Source of the DNA: JAAZDN01 sp964440875
Lineage (GTDB): Bacteria > Bacillota_I > Bacilli_A > Erysipelotrichales > Erysipelotrichaceae
DNA: 18,677 bases
Assembly: GCA_964440875.1 (NCBI GenBank)
Contig: CAYTTS010000020.1
Span: 1 to 18,677, forward strand
Direction of reading: 5' to 3'
Below are positions 1-7,455 of this stretch, piece after piece. Positions within the stretch are counted from its first letter, which is position 1, and the number at the start of each line of letters is the position of its first letter. The position numbers were made by a program, and so were the translations under genes. Below the pieces are notes generated by a model that made no database searches, was not told the DNA's origin, and worked only from the letters and a program-made list of their open reading frames with translations.

Positions 1-55
1 TGCAGAAACAATAAAATAATGTAAGATGGATTTATATTATAGAAAGAGGTAGTTT

Positions 56-706
56 ATGAATATATATATTGTTCGTCATGGTAAAACTGTTTATAATAAT
101 GAAAAGCGAATGCAAGGTTCAAGTAATAGTACCTTACTTCCAGAAAGTTTAGCAGCAGCCAAGTCTTTAGGTGAGGCGTTTGCTAAAGAAGATATTACAT
201 TTGATAGTGTATACTCATCTGATTTAATTAGAACTGTACATACAGCAGAAAAAGTACTTGAAGGGATGAATTTAGATTTAGATGTTAAACAAGTATACAA
301 TATTCGTGAGATGGATTTTGGTAGTGCTGAGACTAAGTTAATTGATGATGTTTGGACTACTGTTGCTAAAAACTTTGGTTATGATAATGCTGAACACCTG
401 CTTTCAAATAAAGAGGCAAATGAGCGTTTAAATCTACTACATCAAATAGAAGAATATAATGATGCTGAAAGTACGAGTGAATTTCACGCGCGTATTATCA
501 AAGGCTTAGATGAAGTAGTGAGTGATGCTAAAGAAAATGATAGTAAAAATGTTTTAATTATTGCACATGGTCTAACAATACTAGGTCTATTGGCGCAACT
601 AGGCTGGGAAGATCTGGATACAAGATCGTTTGATAATTTAAGTGTATCACTTATAAATCATAGTGATGATTATAAGATTAAGTTTGTTAATAAGATGTAT
701 GTTTAA
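56..706 (+). CDS. Histidine phosphatase family protein (phosphoglycerate mutase-like)
   Basis: A 216-residue soluble protein of the histidine phosphatase superfamily, which removes phosphate from small metabolites or proteins through a phospho-histidine. The N-terminal motif V-R7-H8-G9-K-T supplies the nucleophilic His8. R59 in SSDLIRT, E85 in REMDFG and H171 in IIAHG occupy the usual positions of the other catalytic-pocket residues. The length is normal for a single-domain cobC/PhoE-type enzyme. The start at 56 follows a good ribosome site, AAGAGGT, 7-8 bases upstream. The stop abuts the ATG of the deaminase gene, so the two are probably cotranscribed. Substrate cannot be told from sequence. 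A possible -10 (TATTAT, 35-40) lies just upstream, but the window begins too close to judge a -35. Confidence 0.9.
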   Translation: MNIYIVRHGKTVYNNEKRMQGSSNSTLLPESLAAAKSLGEAFAKEDITFDSVYSSDLIRTVHTAEKVLEGMNLDLDVKQVYNIREMDFGSAETKLIDDVWTTVAKNFGYDNAEHLLSNKEANERLNLLHQIEEYNDAESTSEFHARIIKGLDEVVSDAKENDSKNVLIIAHGLTILGLLAQLGWEDLDTRSFDNLSVSLINHSDDYKIKFVNKMYV

Positions 707-1153
707 ATGAATGTACACGAAAAATATATGCGTATAGCCTTAGATCTTGCAAAAAGTGCTTATGAAAATGGAGATGAACCATTTGGAGCAATCCTAGTTA
801 AAGAAGATGTGGTTGTCGCAAAATCAGAGAATAGAATCGTAAGCAGTAGTGATCCAACATTACATGCTGAATTAGCATTAATTAGTGATTTTACGCGTGC
901 TAATAATACCCGTGATTTAAGTGAGTATACGATGTATACAAGCTGTGAACCATGTTTTATGTGCTGTGGGGCAATAGTCTGGTCAAAGATTAAAAGAGTT
1001 GTGTGTAGTGCTAAAAGTAATGATTTAGCAAAGATCTTAAATGAGAAAGAGTTTAGTAGTTCTGATATTATTTTCTCACATTATGAAGGTATTGAAGTTA
1101 TAAAAAATGTCCTCCATGAAGAAGGACTTGAAGTATTAAAATTATTTTTTTAA
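707..1153 (+). CDS. Nucleoside/guanine deaminase family protein (CDA fold, zinc)
   Basis: A 148-residue zinc-dependent deaminase of the cytidine-deaminase-like fold. H53-A-E55 gives one zinc ligand and the proton-shuttling glutamate; P82-C83-F-M-C86 gives the two cysteine ligands, followed by GAI. The DPTLHAE and YTSCEPC contexts resemble guanine deaminase (GuaD) and general nucleoside deaminases more than tRNA-editing TadA, which usually reads LEPCxMC. This is a judgement from motif flavour, so the substrate (guanine, cytosine or a nucleoside) is open. The ATG at 707 directly follows the phosphatase stop at 704-706, and there is no convincing Shine-Dalgarno, so translation is probably coupled. 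The 3' end overlaps the convergent repressor gene by 4 bases. Confidence 0.88.
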   Translation: MNVHEKYMRIALDLAKSAYENGDEPFGAILVKEDVVVAKSENRIVSSSDPTLHAELALISDFTRANNTRDLSEYTMYTSCEPCFMCCGAIVWSKIKRVVCSAKSNDLAKILNEKEFSSSDIIFSHYEGIEVIKNVLHEEGLEVLKLFF

Positions 1154-1740
1154 AAGTCAACTTTAGTATATAGTACTTTACCAATTATTCTTACTGGTAA
1201 TGATTCAACTTCATCTTTACTAAAGTATCGTGTATCAACATTAGGATTTGATGCCTCTAGAATGAGCATCTCATCCTTTTTAATTACTTTTTTAACAGTC
1301 GCTTCTTCACCATTTATTAAGACAACTGCAATAGTTCCAGAATCAACATCATTTACCTCTTTAACGAAGATAAGACTATTTGGATAAATTTGTGAGTTAA
1401 TCATCGAGTCACCACTTACTCTGAGGAAGTAATCACCTTTTCGTGCATCAGATGATGAAACAGTAATGTAGTCTTCAATGTTCTCATAAGCATTCATATT
1501 ATATCCGGCCTTAACAACACCAATTATTGGTTTAACAAGATCATTTTTTAAGAACTCATCGACATCAATATCTAGAAAATCAGCTAATCTTTTTTTAGTT
1601 TTGGTATTTAAACTTTTTATTTCTCCTGATTCCCAGCGACTTAGTGTCGCCAAGGAGACTCCAATTTCATTTGCGAATTCAGCATTACTTAAATTTGATG
1701 TATACTTAAAATAACCTATTAAATCTTTTAGATCCATCAT
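1150..1740 (-). CDS. LexA-like self-cleaving repressor (XRE HTH + S24 peptidase)
   Basis: A 196-residue repressor with an N-terminal XRE helix-turn-helix (about residues 17-40, with SLATLSRWESGE as the recognition helix region) and a C-terminal S24 autoproteolysis domain. The probable cleavage bond is A78-G79 in VVKAGY. The serine is S112 in SGDSM and the general-base lysine is K150 in EATVKK. Known family behaviour is RecA/ssDNA-stimulated self-cleavage that derepresses DNA-damage genes. It is divergent from a Y-family polymerase, its likely target. Two Met codons begin the ORF (1740 and 1737); the site GAGGTG (1748-1743) lies only 2 bases from the first and 5 from the second, so 1737 is the better start. 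It is not canonical LexA, whose DNA-binding domain is a winged helix. One of two 29-bp operator-like elements lies on its own promoter, implying autoregulation. Confidence 0.92.
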   Translation of the reverse strand: MMDLKDLIGYFKYTSNLSNAEFANEIGVSLATLSRWESGEIKSLNTKTKKRLADFLDIDVDEFLKNDLVKPIIGVVKAGYNMNAYENIEDYITVSSSDARKGDYFLRVSGDSMINSQIYPNSLIFVKEVNDVDSGTIAVVLINGEEATVKKVIKKDEMLILEASNPNVDTRYFSKDEVESLPVRIIGKVLYTKVDF

Positions 1741-1754
1741 CTCACCTCAAACTT

Positions 1755-1783
1755 ATTATAACGTAAAGAAAGATAATACGCAA
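1755..1783 (-). promoter_or_regulatory. Promoter of the LexA-like repressor gene
   Basis: On the minus strand, TTGCGT (1783-1778) and TATAAT (1760-1755) are separated by exactly 17 bases. The -10 is perfect and the -35 matches 4 of 6. The start codon lies 15-18 bases beyond the -10. The whole promoter is covered by the operator-like element at 1757-1785. Confidence 0.68.
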
Positions 1784-1785
1784 AA
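1757..1785. promoter_or_regulatory. Operator-like inverted repeat O1 (over the repressor promoter)
   Basis: TATAACGTAA, 9 bases, then ATACGCAAAA. This is an imperfect copy of the element at 1818-1846, with the same arm length and spacer; 16 of 20 arm positions are identical to that copy. It spans the -35 to -10 of the minus-strand repressor promoter, where binding would block RNA polymerase. Inferred ligand: the adjacent S24 repressor. Confidence 0.65.
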
Positions 1786-1817
1786 ATATTACGTTTTTAG
1801 TAAAGAAGTGTGCATAA

Positions 1818-1846
1818 TATTACGTATATGGTTGAAATACGTAATA
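1818..1846. promoter_or_regulatory. Operator-like perfect inverted repeat O2 (over the polymerase promoter)
   Basis: TATTACGTAT (1818-1827), a 9-base spacer, then ATACGTAATA (1837-1846). The 10-base arms are perfectly complementary. The right arm falls between the -35 and -10 of the polymerase promoter, and the spacer contains most of the -35. It is unlike the Bacillus SOS box (GAAC...GTTC), so it would be a lineage-specific site. A further half-site, TATTACGT, lies at 1787-1794. Confidence 0.72.
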
Positions 1847-1859
1847 AAATTGATATAAT
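1832..1859 (+). promoter_or_regulatory. Promoter of the Y-family polymerase gene
   Basis: TTGAAA (1832-1837), 16 bases, TATAAT (1854-1859). The start codon at 1877 follows a strong ribosome site, GGAGGTGG (1866-1873). The leader is therefore only about 10 bases. The spacer holds the right arm of operator O2. Confidence 0.72.
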
Positions 1860-1876
1860 AATGGTGGAGGTGGCAA

Positions 1877-3121
1877 ATGAGAAGTAGAAAAATATTACAT
1901 ATAGATATTAATCATTGTTTCGCACAAATAATTGAAATGATGTATCCAAGTTTAAAGGAGATTCCAATGGCTGTAGGTGGTAGTGAAGAATCCCGTAATG
2001 GAATAATCTTAGCTCGAAATTTAAAGGCAAAAGAATATGGAGTTAAGACTGCTGAAACATTGCGCGAAGCAAAAGACAAGTGTCCAGATCTAGTAATTGT
2101 TCCTCCAAAATATGAATACTTTATGTATTACTCAGAAAGAGTAAAAGATATTTATCGTGAATATAGTGATAAAGTTGAATCTTTTGGTATTGATGAGGCG
2201 TGGATAGACCTTAGTAATAGTGAAAAATTATTTGGGGATGCAGAAAAGATCGGAAGAGAAATTCAAAAGAGAGTTTTAGAAGAAATAGGCTTAACAGTAT
2301 CTTGTGGTCTTTCGTTTAATAAAATATTTGCGAAATTAGGTAGTGATATGATCAAACCTTCTGGATTTGTTGTAATTAATGAAGATAATTATCAAGAAGT
2401 TGTTTGGCCTTTAGCAGCGTCAGACTTATTGTACGTTGGAAAAGCAACAACTAAGATTTTAGCTAGTATGAATATACATACCATTGGTGATATTGCTAAT
2501 GCTAATAAAGAATACATAATGAAGAAGCTAGGTAAAAATGGTGAAATGATTTACTTTTTTGCCAATGCGTATGAAGTATCAGATGTAATGATAAATGGAT
2601 ATAAGGAAGATCCTAAGTCAGTTGGAAACTCAATAACGACTGTTAATGATATAAATAACTTCCAAGAAGCAAAGATAGTCTTTCAAGTCTTAGTTGAATC
2701 GGTAGCTTCAAGGCTAAGAGATAATAATTTAAAAGGTGATGTAATTAAAATAACTTTACGAGATAAAGATTTAAAAGTTAGTAGCCATCAAATGAAAATA
2801 AATAAGAAGACATATTTAGCATTTGAAATTATGGAAGTTGTAATTCATCTATTAAGAAGTAATTATTACTATCATCTACCATTAAGAAGTGTTGGTGTTA
2901 GTGTATCTAATTTAAGCAGCGCTAATGATTATTATCAATTTGATTTATTCACTGATGAGAGTGAAATGATCAAAAGGGAAAATATTGAACTTTGTATTGA
3001 TGAGATAAGAAACAAATTTGGTTTTGATAAAATCCAAAGATTATCATTAAGTACAAATAAAGAATTAACTGATTTTAATCCAAAGAAAGATCATGTAATC
3101 TTTCCAGCTAGTTGGTTTTAA
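1877..3121 (+). CDS. Y-family translesion DNA polymerase (DinB/UmuC-like)
   Basis: A 414-residue error-prone DNA polymerase that copies past damaged bases. Catalytic acids are D10 in HIDIN and D106-E107 in FGIDEAWID. F15 aligns with the steric-gate aromatic of DinB, and N12 replaces the second Asp of DinB's DMD, as in UmuC-type enzymes. The fingers/palm region LARNLKAKEYGVKTAE and the SCGLSFNKIFAKLGSDMIKP block are typical. A bacterial beta-clamp-binding pentapeptide, QFDLF, lies at 354-358, leaving a 56-residue tail. Placement opposite a self-cleaving repressor, with an operator-like repeat on its promoter, indicates damage-inducible expression. The small gene at 3124 follows after 2 bases. 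Assignment to DinB, UmuC or UvrX subgroup is not firm. Confidence 0.93.
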   Translation: MRSRKILHIDINHCFAQIIEMMYPSLKEIPMAVGGSEESRNGIILARNLKAKEYGVKTAETLREAKDKCPDLVIVPPKYEYFMYYSERVKDIYREYSDKVESFGIDEAWIDLSNSEKLFGDAEKIGREIQKRVLEEIGLTVSCGLSFNKIFAKLGSDMIKPSGFVVINEDNYQEVVWPLAASDLLYVGKATTKILASMNIHTIGDIANANKEYIMKKLGKNGEMIYFFANAYEVSDVMINGYKEDPKSVGNSITTVNDINNFQEAKIVFQVLVESVASRLRDNNLKGDVIKITLRDKDLKVSSHQMKINKKTYLAFEIMEVVIHLLRSNYYYHLPLRSVGVSVSNLSSANDYYQFDLFTDESEMIKRENIELCIDEIRNKFGFDKIQRLSLSTNKELTDFNPKKDHVIFPASWF

Positions 3122-3123
3122 TT

Positions 3124-3384
3124 ATGTCATTAAATAATCGAATATTATTATATAAGCGTTATATTAATGTTATAACTGAGATTGATAAGTATGGAAATCT
3201 TCGTCCTTTATATATAAGGTGGGACAATAATGAATTATTTAAAATAGATAAAATTATTGAATCAAGACAGGCTGTTTCAGAAGTTGGTGGAAATGGCTTA
3301 CTGTTTATTGTCTTAATACAAGGTAATAGGCGGAAATTATTTTATGAAATTAATCGTTGGTTTATTGAATCATATACTCCATAA
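3124..3384 (+). CDS. Small uncharacterised protein cotranscribed with the Y-family polymerase
   Basis: An 86-residue soluble protein of no function I can name. It has a beta-rich look: PLYIRWDNNELFKIDKI, then R-x-A, GGNG, a hydrophobic LLFIVLIQG strand and a terminal RWFIES. From memory, short proteins with this W-x-ID-x-R-x-A ... GG-x-G ... WFIE layout occur in Clostridia, and DUF6504 proteins of similar flavour sit beside ImuB/DinB polymerases in actinobacteria; I could not check homology. ATG 3124 is 2 bases after the polymerase stop. A TTG at 3112 would add four residues and overlap, but neither start has a clear ribosome site, so coupled translation is likely. The stop codon sits inside the terminator stem. 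Context suggests an accessory to translesion synthesis. Confidence 0.75.
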   Translation: MSLNNRILLYKRYINVITEIDKYGNLRPLYIRWDNNELFKIDKIIESRQAVSEVGGNGLLFIVLIQGNRRKLFYEINRWFIESYTP

Positions 3385-3420
3385 GAGATGGAATACAAGT
3401 GCTATCTCTTATTTTAAATT
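3381..3420 (+). terminator. Intrinsic terminator of the polymerase operon
   Basis: Stem ATAAGAGAT (3381-3389) with ATCTCTTAT (3404-3412), extended by one G-U and one G-C pair, a 10-base loop, then TTTTAAATT. The TAA stop of the small gene (3382-3384) is part of the 5' arm. Confidence 0.78.
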
Positions 3421-3441
3421 TTAATAAAATAATAATTAGGG

Positions 3442-3447
3442 TATAAT
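3442..3447 (+). promoter_or_regulatory. Probable -10 of the ABC exporter operon
   Basis: A perfect TATAAT lies 27 bases before the ATG at 3475, just after the upstream terminator. The -35 region (about 3419-3424, TTTTAA) is weak, so only the -10 is reported. The ribosome site is AAGGGATGG (about 3463-3471). Confidence 0.45.
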
Positions 3448-3474
3448 GTTTATAAAGAGAAAAAGGGATGGAAT

Positions 3475-5163
3475 ATGAAGTATTTAAAAGGATATAGATT
3501 GCAGGCTAGTATAGCAATAATCGCAAAGTTTATTGAAGCGGTATTTGAAATAATAATACCATTACTAATGGCTAGATTAATTGATTTTGGCGTGAATAAT
3601 AATGATATGTCAATCGTTTACTCTAGTTTTTTTTGGATTTTACTTTTAACTGTGGCAGGGTATCTGTTCGCCTTGGTTTGCCAGGTTAATGCATCAATTG
3701 TTTCGCAGGCAGTTGGTGGAAGAGTTAGGTATGACCTTTATAAACATGAGCTAGATTTAGCGACTGATCAAGTTGAAGATTTCTCAAGTTCAACATTAAC
3801 GACAAGATTAACAAATGACACGGTATTTTTTCAAGATATGATTGCAAGGGTAATTAGATTAGGTGTAAGAGCACCATTTCTATTAATTGGTACAATTGGA
3901 GCATTAATGTATATTAATCGAAAACTAGCTACGATTTTACTTATCTCAATACCATTCTTTGTAATTGTAATTTCAGGTTTTATGTACATAACGATGAAAG
4001 AGCATAAAAACGCAACATCTAAATTAGATAGATTAGCACTAAGAATCAGTGAGATACTATCGGGAACTAGAATAATTAGAGCCTTTAATAAACAAGAGGA
4101 AACTGATTGTAAGTTTCAAGAAGATAATAGTAATTTATTTAAAGCACAGAGAAGAGTATCACTATTCTCAACGATAGCTAATCCATTTACAACCTTATTA
4201 ATGAATATATTAATGGTTGTTTTAATATATGCTTCTGGAGTAGAAATAAATATAGGTAATATGACACAGGGCCAAACACTTGCTGTTATCAACTACTGTA
4301 ACCAATTGTTGATAACTTTGATTGTCGGAATGAATCTAATTATGATTATCTCACGAGGCTTAACATCATATGGTCGTATTAATGATGTATTAAATACAGA
4401 GAGTAGTATTGAAAAGAATGGTCATAAAGAAATTGACTCAAGTATAAATTTAGAATTCAAAAATGTTTCATTTAACTACCCAAGTGAGAAAAGACAAGTA
4501 CTAAAAAATATTGATTTTACGCTAGAAACTGGAAAAGTATTAGGAATTATCGGCTTAACAGGATCAGGGAAATCAACGCTATTAAAATTAATACCAAGAT
4601 TTAATGAGATGGTCTCAGGAGAAATCTTGATAAATGATTATCCTATAGAAGATTATGATTTAAAAGATTTAAGAGCTAGTATTGGATATGTATCCCAAAG
4701 TGCTCAATTTATATCTGGAAGTATTGAAGATAATATTTCTATGAAGAATGATTTTGACAGCAAGTCTGCCTTAATAGATAGTGAAGGAAAAGATATTCTA
4801 TCAAAGGGCTTGGATGACAAGATTGAAGAGTCTGCTAAAAATTTATCAGGTGGGCAAAGACAACGTGTTAATATAGCTCGTTCACTGGCAAAAAAACCAA
4901 AGCTACTCTTATTAGATGATAGTTTTTCGGCGCTAGATGGTCTAACGATAAGAAATCTACAGAGGACATTGAAGAATAAGTATTCTGATGTATCACAAAT
5001 AATTGTTAGTCAAAGGACAAACTCTGTTAAACATGCTGATAATATATTAGTAATTGATCAAGGCGAAATTGTAGCCAGAGGAAAACATGAGGATCTACTG
5101 AAATCTAATGATATTTATCAAAGGATATATAATTTAGAGAAAGAAGGTCTTGGACATGAATAA
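3475..5163 (+). CDS. ABC exporter subunit with degenerate ATP site (heterodimer, first half)
   Basis: A 562-residue half-transporter: six-helix membrane domain (about residues 1-300) fused to a nucleotide-binding domain. Motifs are Walker A GLTGSGKS (360-367), Q-loop Q408, signature LSGGQ (457-461), Walker B LLLLDD (D481-D482) and a switch position Q513. The usual catalytic Glu is Asp482 and the H-loop His is Gln513. Both changes are typical of the degenerate-site half of heterodimeric exporters such as TM287/288, EfrAB and LmrCD. The stretch from Q-loop to signature is 48 residues against 55 in the partner, so the helical subdomain is slightly shortened. It overlaps the partner gene by 8 bases. 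The export substrate (drug, lipid or peptide) cannot be told. Confidence 0.93.
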   Translation: MKYLKGYRLQASIAIIAKFIEAVFEIIIPLLMARLIDFGVNNNDMSIVYSSFFWILLLTVAGYLFALVCQVNASIVSQAVGGRVRYDLYKHELDLATDQVEDFSSSTLTTRLTNDTVFFQDMIARVIRLGVRAPFLLIGTIGALMYINRKLATILLISIPFFVIVISGFMYITMKEHKNATSKLDRLALRISEILSGTRIIRAFNKQEETDCKFQEDNSNLFKAQRRVSLFSTIANPFTTLLMNILMVVLIYASGVEINIGNMTQGQTLAVINYCNQLLITLIVGMNLIMIISRGLTSYGRINDVLNTESSIEKNGHKEIDSSINLEFKNVSFNYPSEKRQVLKNIDFTLETGKVLGIIGLTGSGKSTLLKLIPRFNEMVSGEILINDYPIEDYDLKDLRASIGYVSQSAQFISGSIEDNISMKNDFDSKSALIDSEGKDILSKGLDDKIEESAKNLSGGQRQRVNIARSLAKKPKLLLLDDSFSALDGLTIRNLQRTLKNKYSDVSQIIVSQRTNSVKHADNILVIDQGEIVARGKHEDLLKSNDIYQRIYNLEKEGLGHE

Positions 5164-6853
5164 AAAATTTAAATATGGTTTTGAAATTTTAATATGTATA
5201 TTATTGTCAATTGTATCTTCTTATCTATTAGTATTAAGTCCAAAATATATTGGTGATGCTGTTGACTTAATGATTGGTGTAAATCAGGTAGAATTACAAG
5301 TAGTATTAAAAATATTATCATTAGCTATGCTTCTATACATAATCTATTTTATTAGTACTTGGATAATATCATATTTATCAAATAGTATAGCCTTAACTAT
5401 CGTTCATGACTTCAGAAACAAGTTAGAACATACAATTAACCGTAATCCTTTATCATATATTGACACAACTGCACACGGGTCACTTTTAAACTTATTCACT
5501 TTAGATAGTGAAATATTAATTGATGGTATTTATCAATTTCTATCCCAGTTATTTAGTGGTATCTTTGTAGTTATTATTGTATTTTATTTTATGTTACAGG
5601 TAAGTATTTATATGACAATAACGACTGTAGTTATGCTGCCACTAATGTATTTATCATCACGCTATTTTGCTAAAAAGTCGACTAGCTTATATAAGATACA
5701 ACAAAGATTGTCGGCTGATCTAAGTGCTTATGTTTCAGAAACACTAAATAATCATGAGTTAATAATGAGTTCAAACTATGAGAAGCAAGCGTTGCGAGAT
5801 TTTGAAGAAATCCATAATGAATATAATATAGTAGGAGAAAAGACCCAAATACTTGGGGCTTTAGTTAATCCAACTGTAAGAGTAATTAATAGTTTAGCTT
5901 ATGCATTAATCGGTCTAATTGGAGCAATTCTAGTTTTAGATGGCAGTATTAGTGTTGGAATGTTTACATCATTTATTTCTTATACTGTTATCTTCTTTAA
6001 GCCTTTCAATGAGTTTAGTGCAATTATTGCCCAAATAACTGCTGCAAAGGCAAGTTATGACCGTATAGAAAGTGCACTTAGAGTTGCGATTGAATCTGAA
6101 GTGGAGAACACTGAGAAATTAATAGGTGATATAGTTGAATTTAATAGTGTTGATTTCAGTTATGTAAGTGGTAAACCAATTATTAAAGACTTCTCCTTAA
6201 AGATACCACCTTTAAGCAAAGTTGCGATAGTAGGTCCAACAGGAGCTGGTAAATCAACCTTAATAAATATACTAATGCGTTTTTATGATGTACAGTCTGG
6301 TGAGATTAAAGTTGACAATATTAATACCAAAAATATTAAAAGGCATAATTTAAGAGAAGTAATGAGTATTGTTTTACAAGAACCATGGTTATTTGAAGGT
6401 AGTATATTAGATAATATAAAGTATGGTAAACCTGATGCTACATATGATGAGGTAGTAAAAGCTGCTAAAGATGCTGGTTGTCACGATTATATTATGTCCT
6501 TAGACAATGCTTATGATACTCTTATTACACATGGATCAACAAATATCTCCTTAGGACAAAAACAAATGATAACTATTGCCAGGGCAATAATAGTCGACTC
6601 ACCAATCATAATATTGGATGAGGCGACAAGTAATATTGATGTTTTATCTGAATATAAAATTCAAGAAGTGTTCCGCTATATCATGAGTAATAAAACTAGT
6701 TTCTTTATAGCTCATCGTTTAGCTACAGTTGTTGATAGTGATGTAATTCTAGTTATGAATGAAGGTGTATTGGTAGAATCTGGTAATCACCAAGAATTAA
6801 TGAATAAAAAAGGCTTTTACCATGAATTATTCACTAGCCAGTATGATAATTAA
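5156..6853 (+). CDS. ABC exporter subunit with catalytic ATP site (heterodimer, second half)
   Basis: A 565-residue half-transporter with the same layout: membrane domain, then an ATPase domain with Walker A GPTGAGKS (starting at residue 360), signature ISLGQ (464-468), Walker B LDEATSNID (D488-E489) and H-loop H520. The catalytic Glu and His are intact while its signature is altered from LSGGQ. It is therefore the exact complement of the upstream subunit: its Walker motifs pair with the partner's intact LSGGQ to form the working ATP site. ATG 5156 has AAGAAGG (5141-5147) 8 bases upstream; a TTG at 5150 is a poorer alternative. No hairpin terminator was found after the stop, so read-through into the lipoprotein gene is possible. 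Confidence 0.93.
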   Translation: MNKKFKYGFEILICILLSIVSSYLLVLSPKYIGDAVDLMIGVNQVELQVVLKILSLAMLLYIIYFISTWIISYLSNSIALTIVHDFRNKLEHTINRNPLSYIDTTAHGSLLNLFTLDSEILIDGIYQFLSQLFSGIFVVIIVFYFMLQVSIYMTITTVVMLPLMYLSSRYFAKKSTSLYKIQQRLSADLSAYVSETLNNHELIMSSNYEKQALRDFEEIHNEYNIVGEKTQILGALVNPTVRVINSLAYALIGLIGAILVLDGSISVGMFTSFISYTVIFFKPFNEFSAIIAQITAAKASYDRIESALRVAIESEVENTEKLIGDIVEFNSVDFSYVSGKPIIKDFSLKIPPLSKVAIVGPTGAGKSTLINILMRFYDVQSGEIKVDNINTKNIKRHNLREVMSIVLQEPWLFEGSILDNIKYGKPDATYDEVVKAAKDAGCHDYIMSLDNAYDTLITHGSTNISLGQKQMITIARAIIVDSPIIILDEATSNIDVLSEYKIQEVFRYIMSNKTSFFIAHRLATVVDSDVILVMNEGVLVESGNHQELMNKKGFYHELFTSQYDN

Positions 6854-6884
6854 TTAATCGGCGATAGGAATACTACTTTGAATT

Positions 6885-6893
6885 TGTTATAAT
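6885..6893 (+). promoter_or_regulatory. Extended -10 promoter for the lipoprotein-acylation operon
   Basis: TGTTATAAT is a perfect TATAAT (6888-6893) with the extended TG at 6885-6886. The corresponding -35 (about 6865-6870) is poor, as is common for extended -10 promoters. The ATG is 24 bases downstream of the -10. Confidence 0.6.
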
Positions 6894-6917
6894 TTAATGG
6901 TTGAAAGAAGGTATATC

Positions 6918-7448
6918 ATGAAAAAGGGAATCAAGTTTTTTACAGTATTAATTTTAACTGCAACATTATTAATTGCTTGTGGATCAAAAAATGATGGAGA
7001 CAATTCCAATAATGAAAAAGTTGACTTAGAGGGAACTGTTGAAGAGATAATTGTTAAGATTCAAGAAGAAGCTAAGCTTGAGTCAATGTTAATGACTGAA
7101 AAGGTAGATTTAAGTGATTCAGACGCATTAAAATATCATTTAGGCTTAGATAGTAATGAAGGTGTTGAAGAAGCAGTTGTATCAAATGCTATGATTAATA
7201 CTCATGCATTTTCAATGGCTTTAGTTAAGGTAAATGAGAATGTCGATAAAATTGCAAAGGAAATTGTTTCAGGTGTTGATCCAATGAAATGGATTTGTGT
7301 CGGAGCCGATGATATTCAAGTGGGTGTATATGGAAACTATATCCTATTAGTCATGGTTGACTCACAATTAGATATGCCAAGTTCAAATGATTTCTTTGAT
7401 GCATTTGAAGCTGTAGCTGGCTCTAAATTAGATGCAGTTTATAAATAA
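6918..7448 (+). CDS. Lipoprotein (possibly DUF4358) of the acylation cluster
   Basis: A 176-residue exported lipoprotein. The lipoprotein signal peptide has a Lys-rich start (MKKGIK), a hydrophobic core and the lipobox L-I-A-C21, followed by a polar, Asp/Asn-rich linker. The remainder (about residues 35-176) is an alpha/beta domain with a characteristic segment DDIQVGVYGNYILLVMVDS near the end. This pattern and the neighbouring MBOAT and DHHW-like genes remind me of DUF4358 lipoproteins found beside such genes in Lachnospiraceae; this is recollection, not a search. ATG 6918 is chosen over 6897 because GAAAGAAGG (6903-6911) lies 6 bases before it and because the signal peptide then begins normally. 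The MBOAT gene starts 7 bases after the stop. Confidence 0.82.
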   Translation: MKKGIKFFTVLILTATLLIACGSKNDGDNSNNEKVDLEGTVEEIIVKIQEEAKLESMLMTEKVDLSDSDALKYHLGLDSNEGVEEAVVSNAMINTHAFSMALVKVNENVDKIAKEIVSGVDPMKWICVGADDIQVGVYGNYILLVMVDSQLDMPSSNDFFDAFEAVAGSKLDAVYK

Positions 7449-7455
7449 TATATAA

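Noticed and set aside
91..300. Minus-strand open frame of 69 codons opposite the histidine phosphatase
   Set aside because: It lies wholly within a well-supported gene, has no ribosome site and no recognisable motif.
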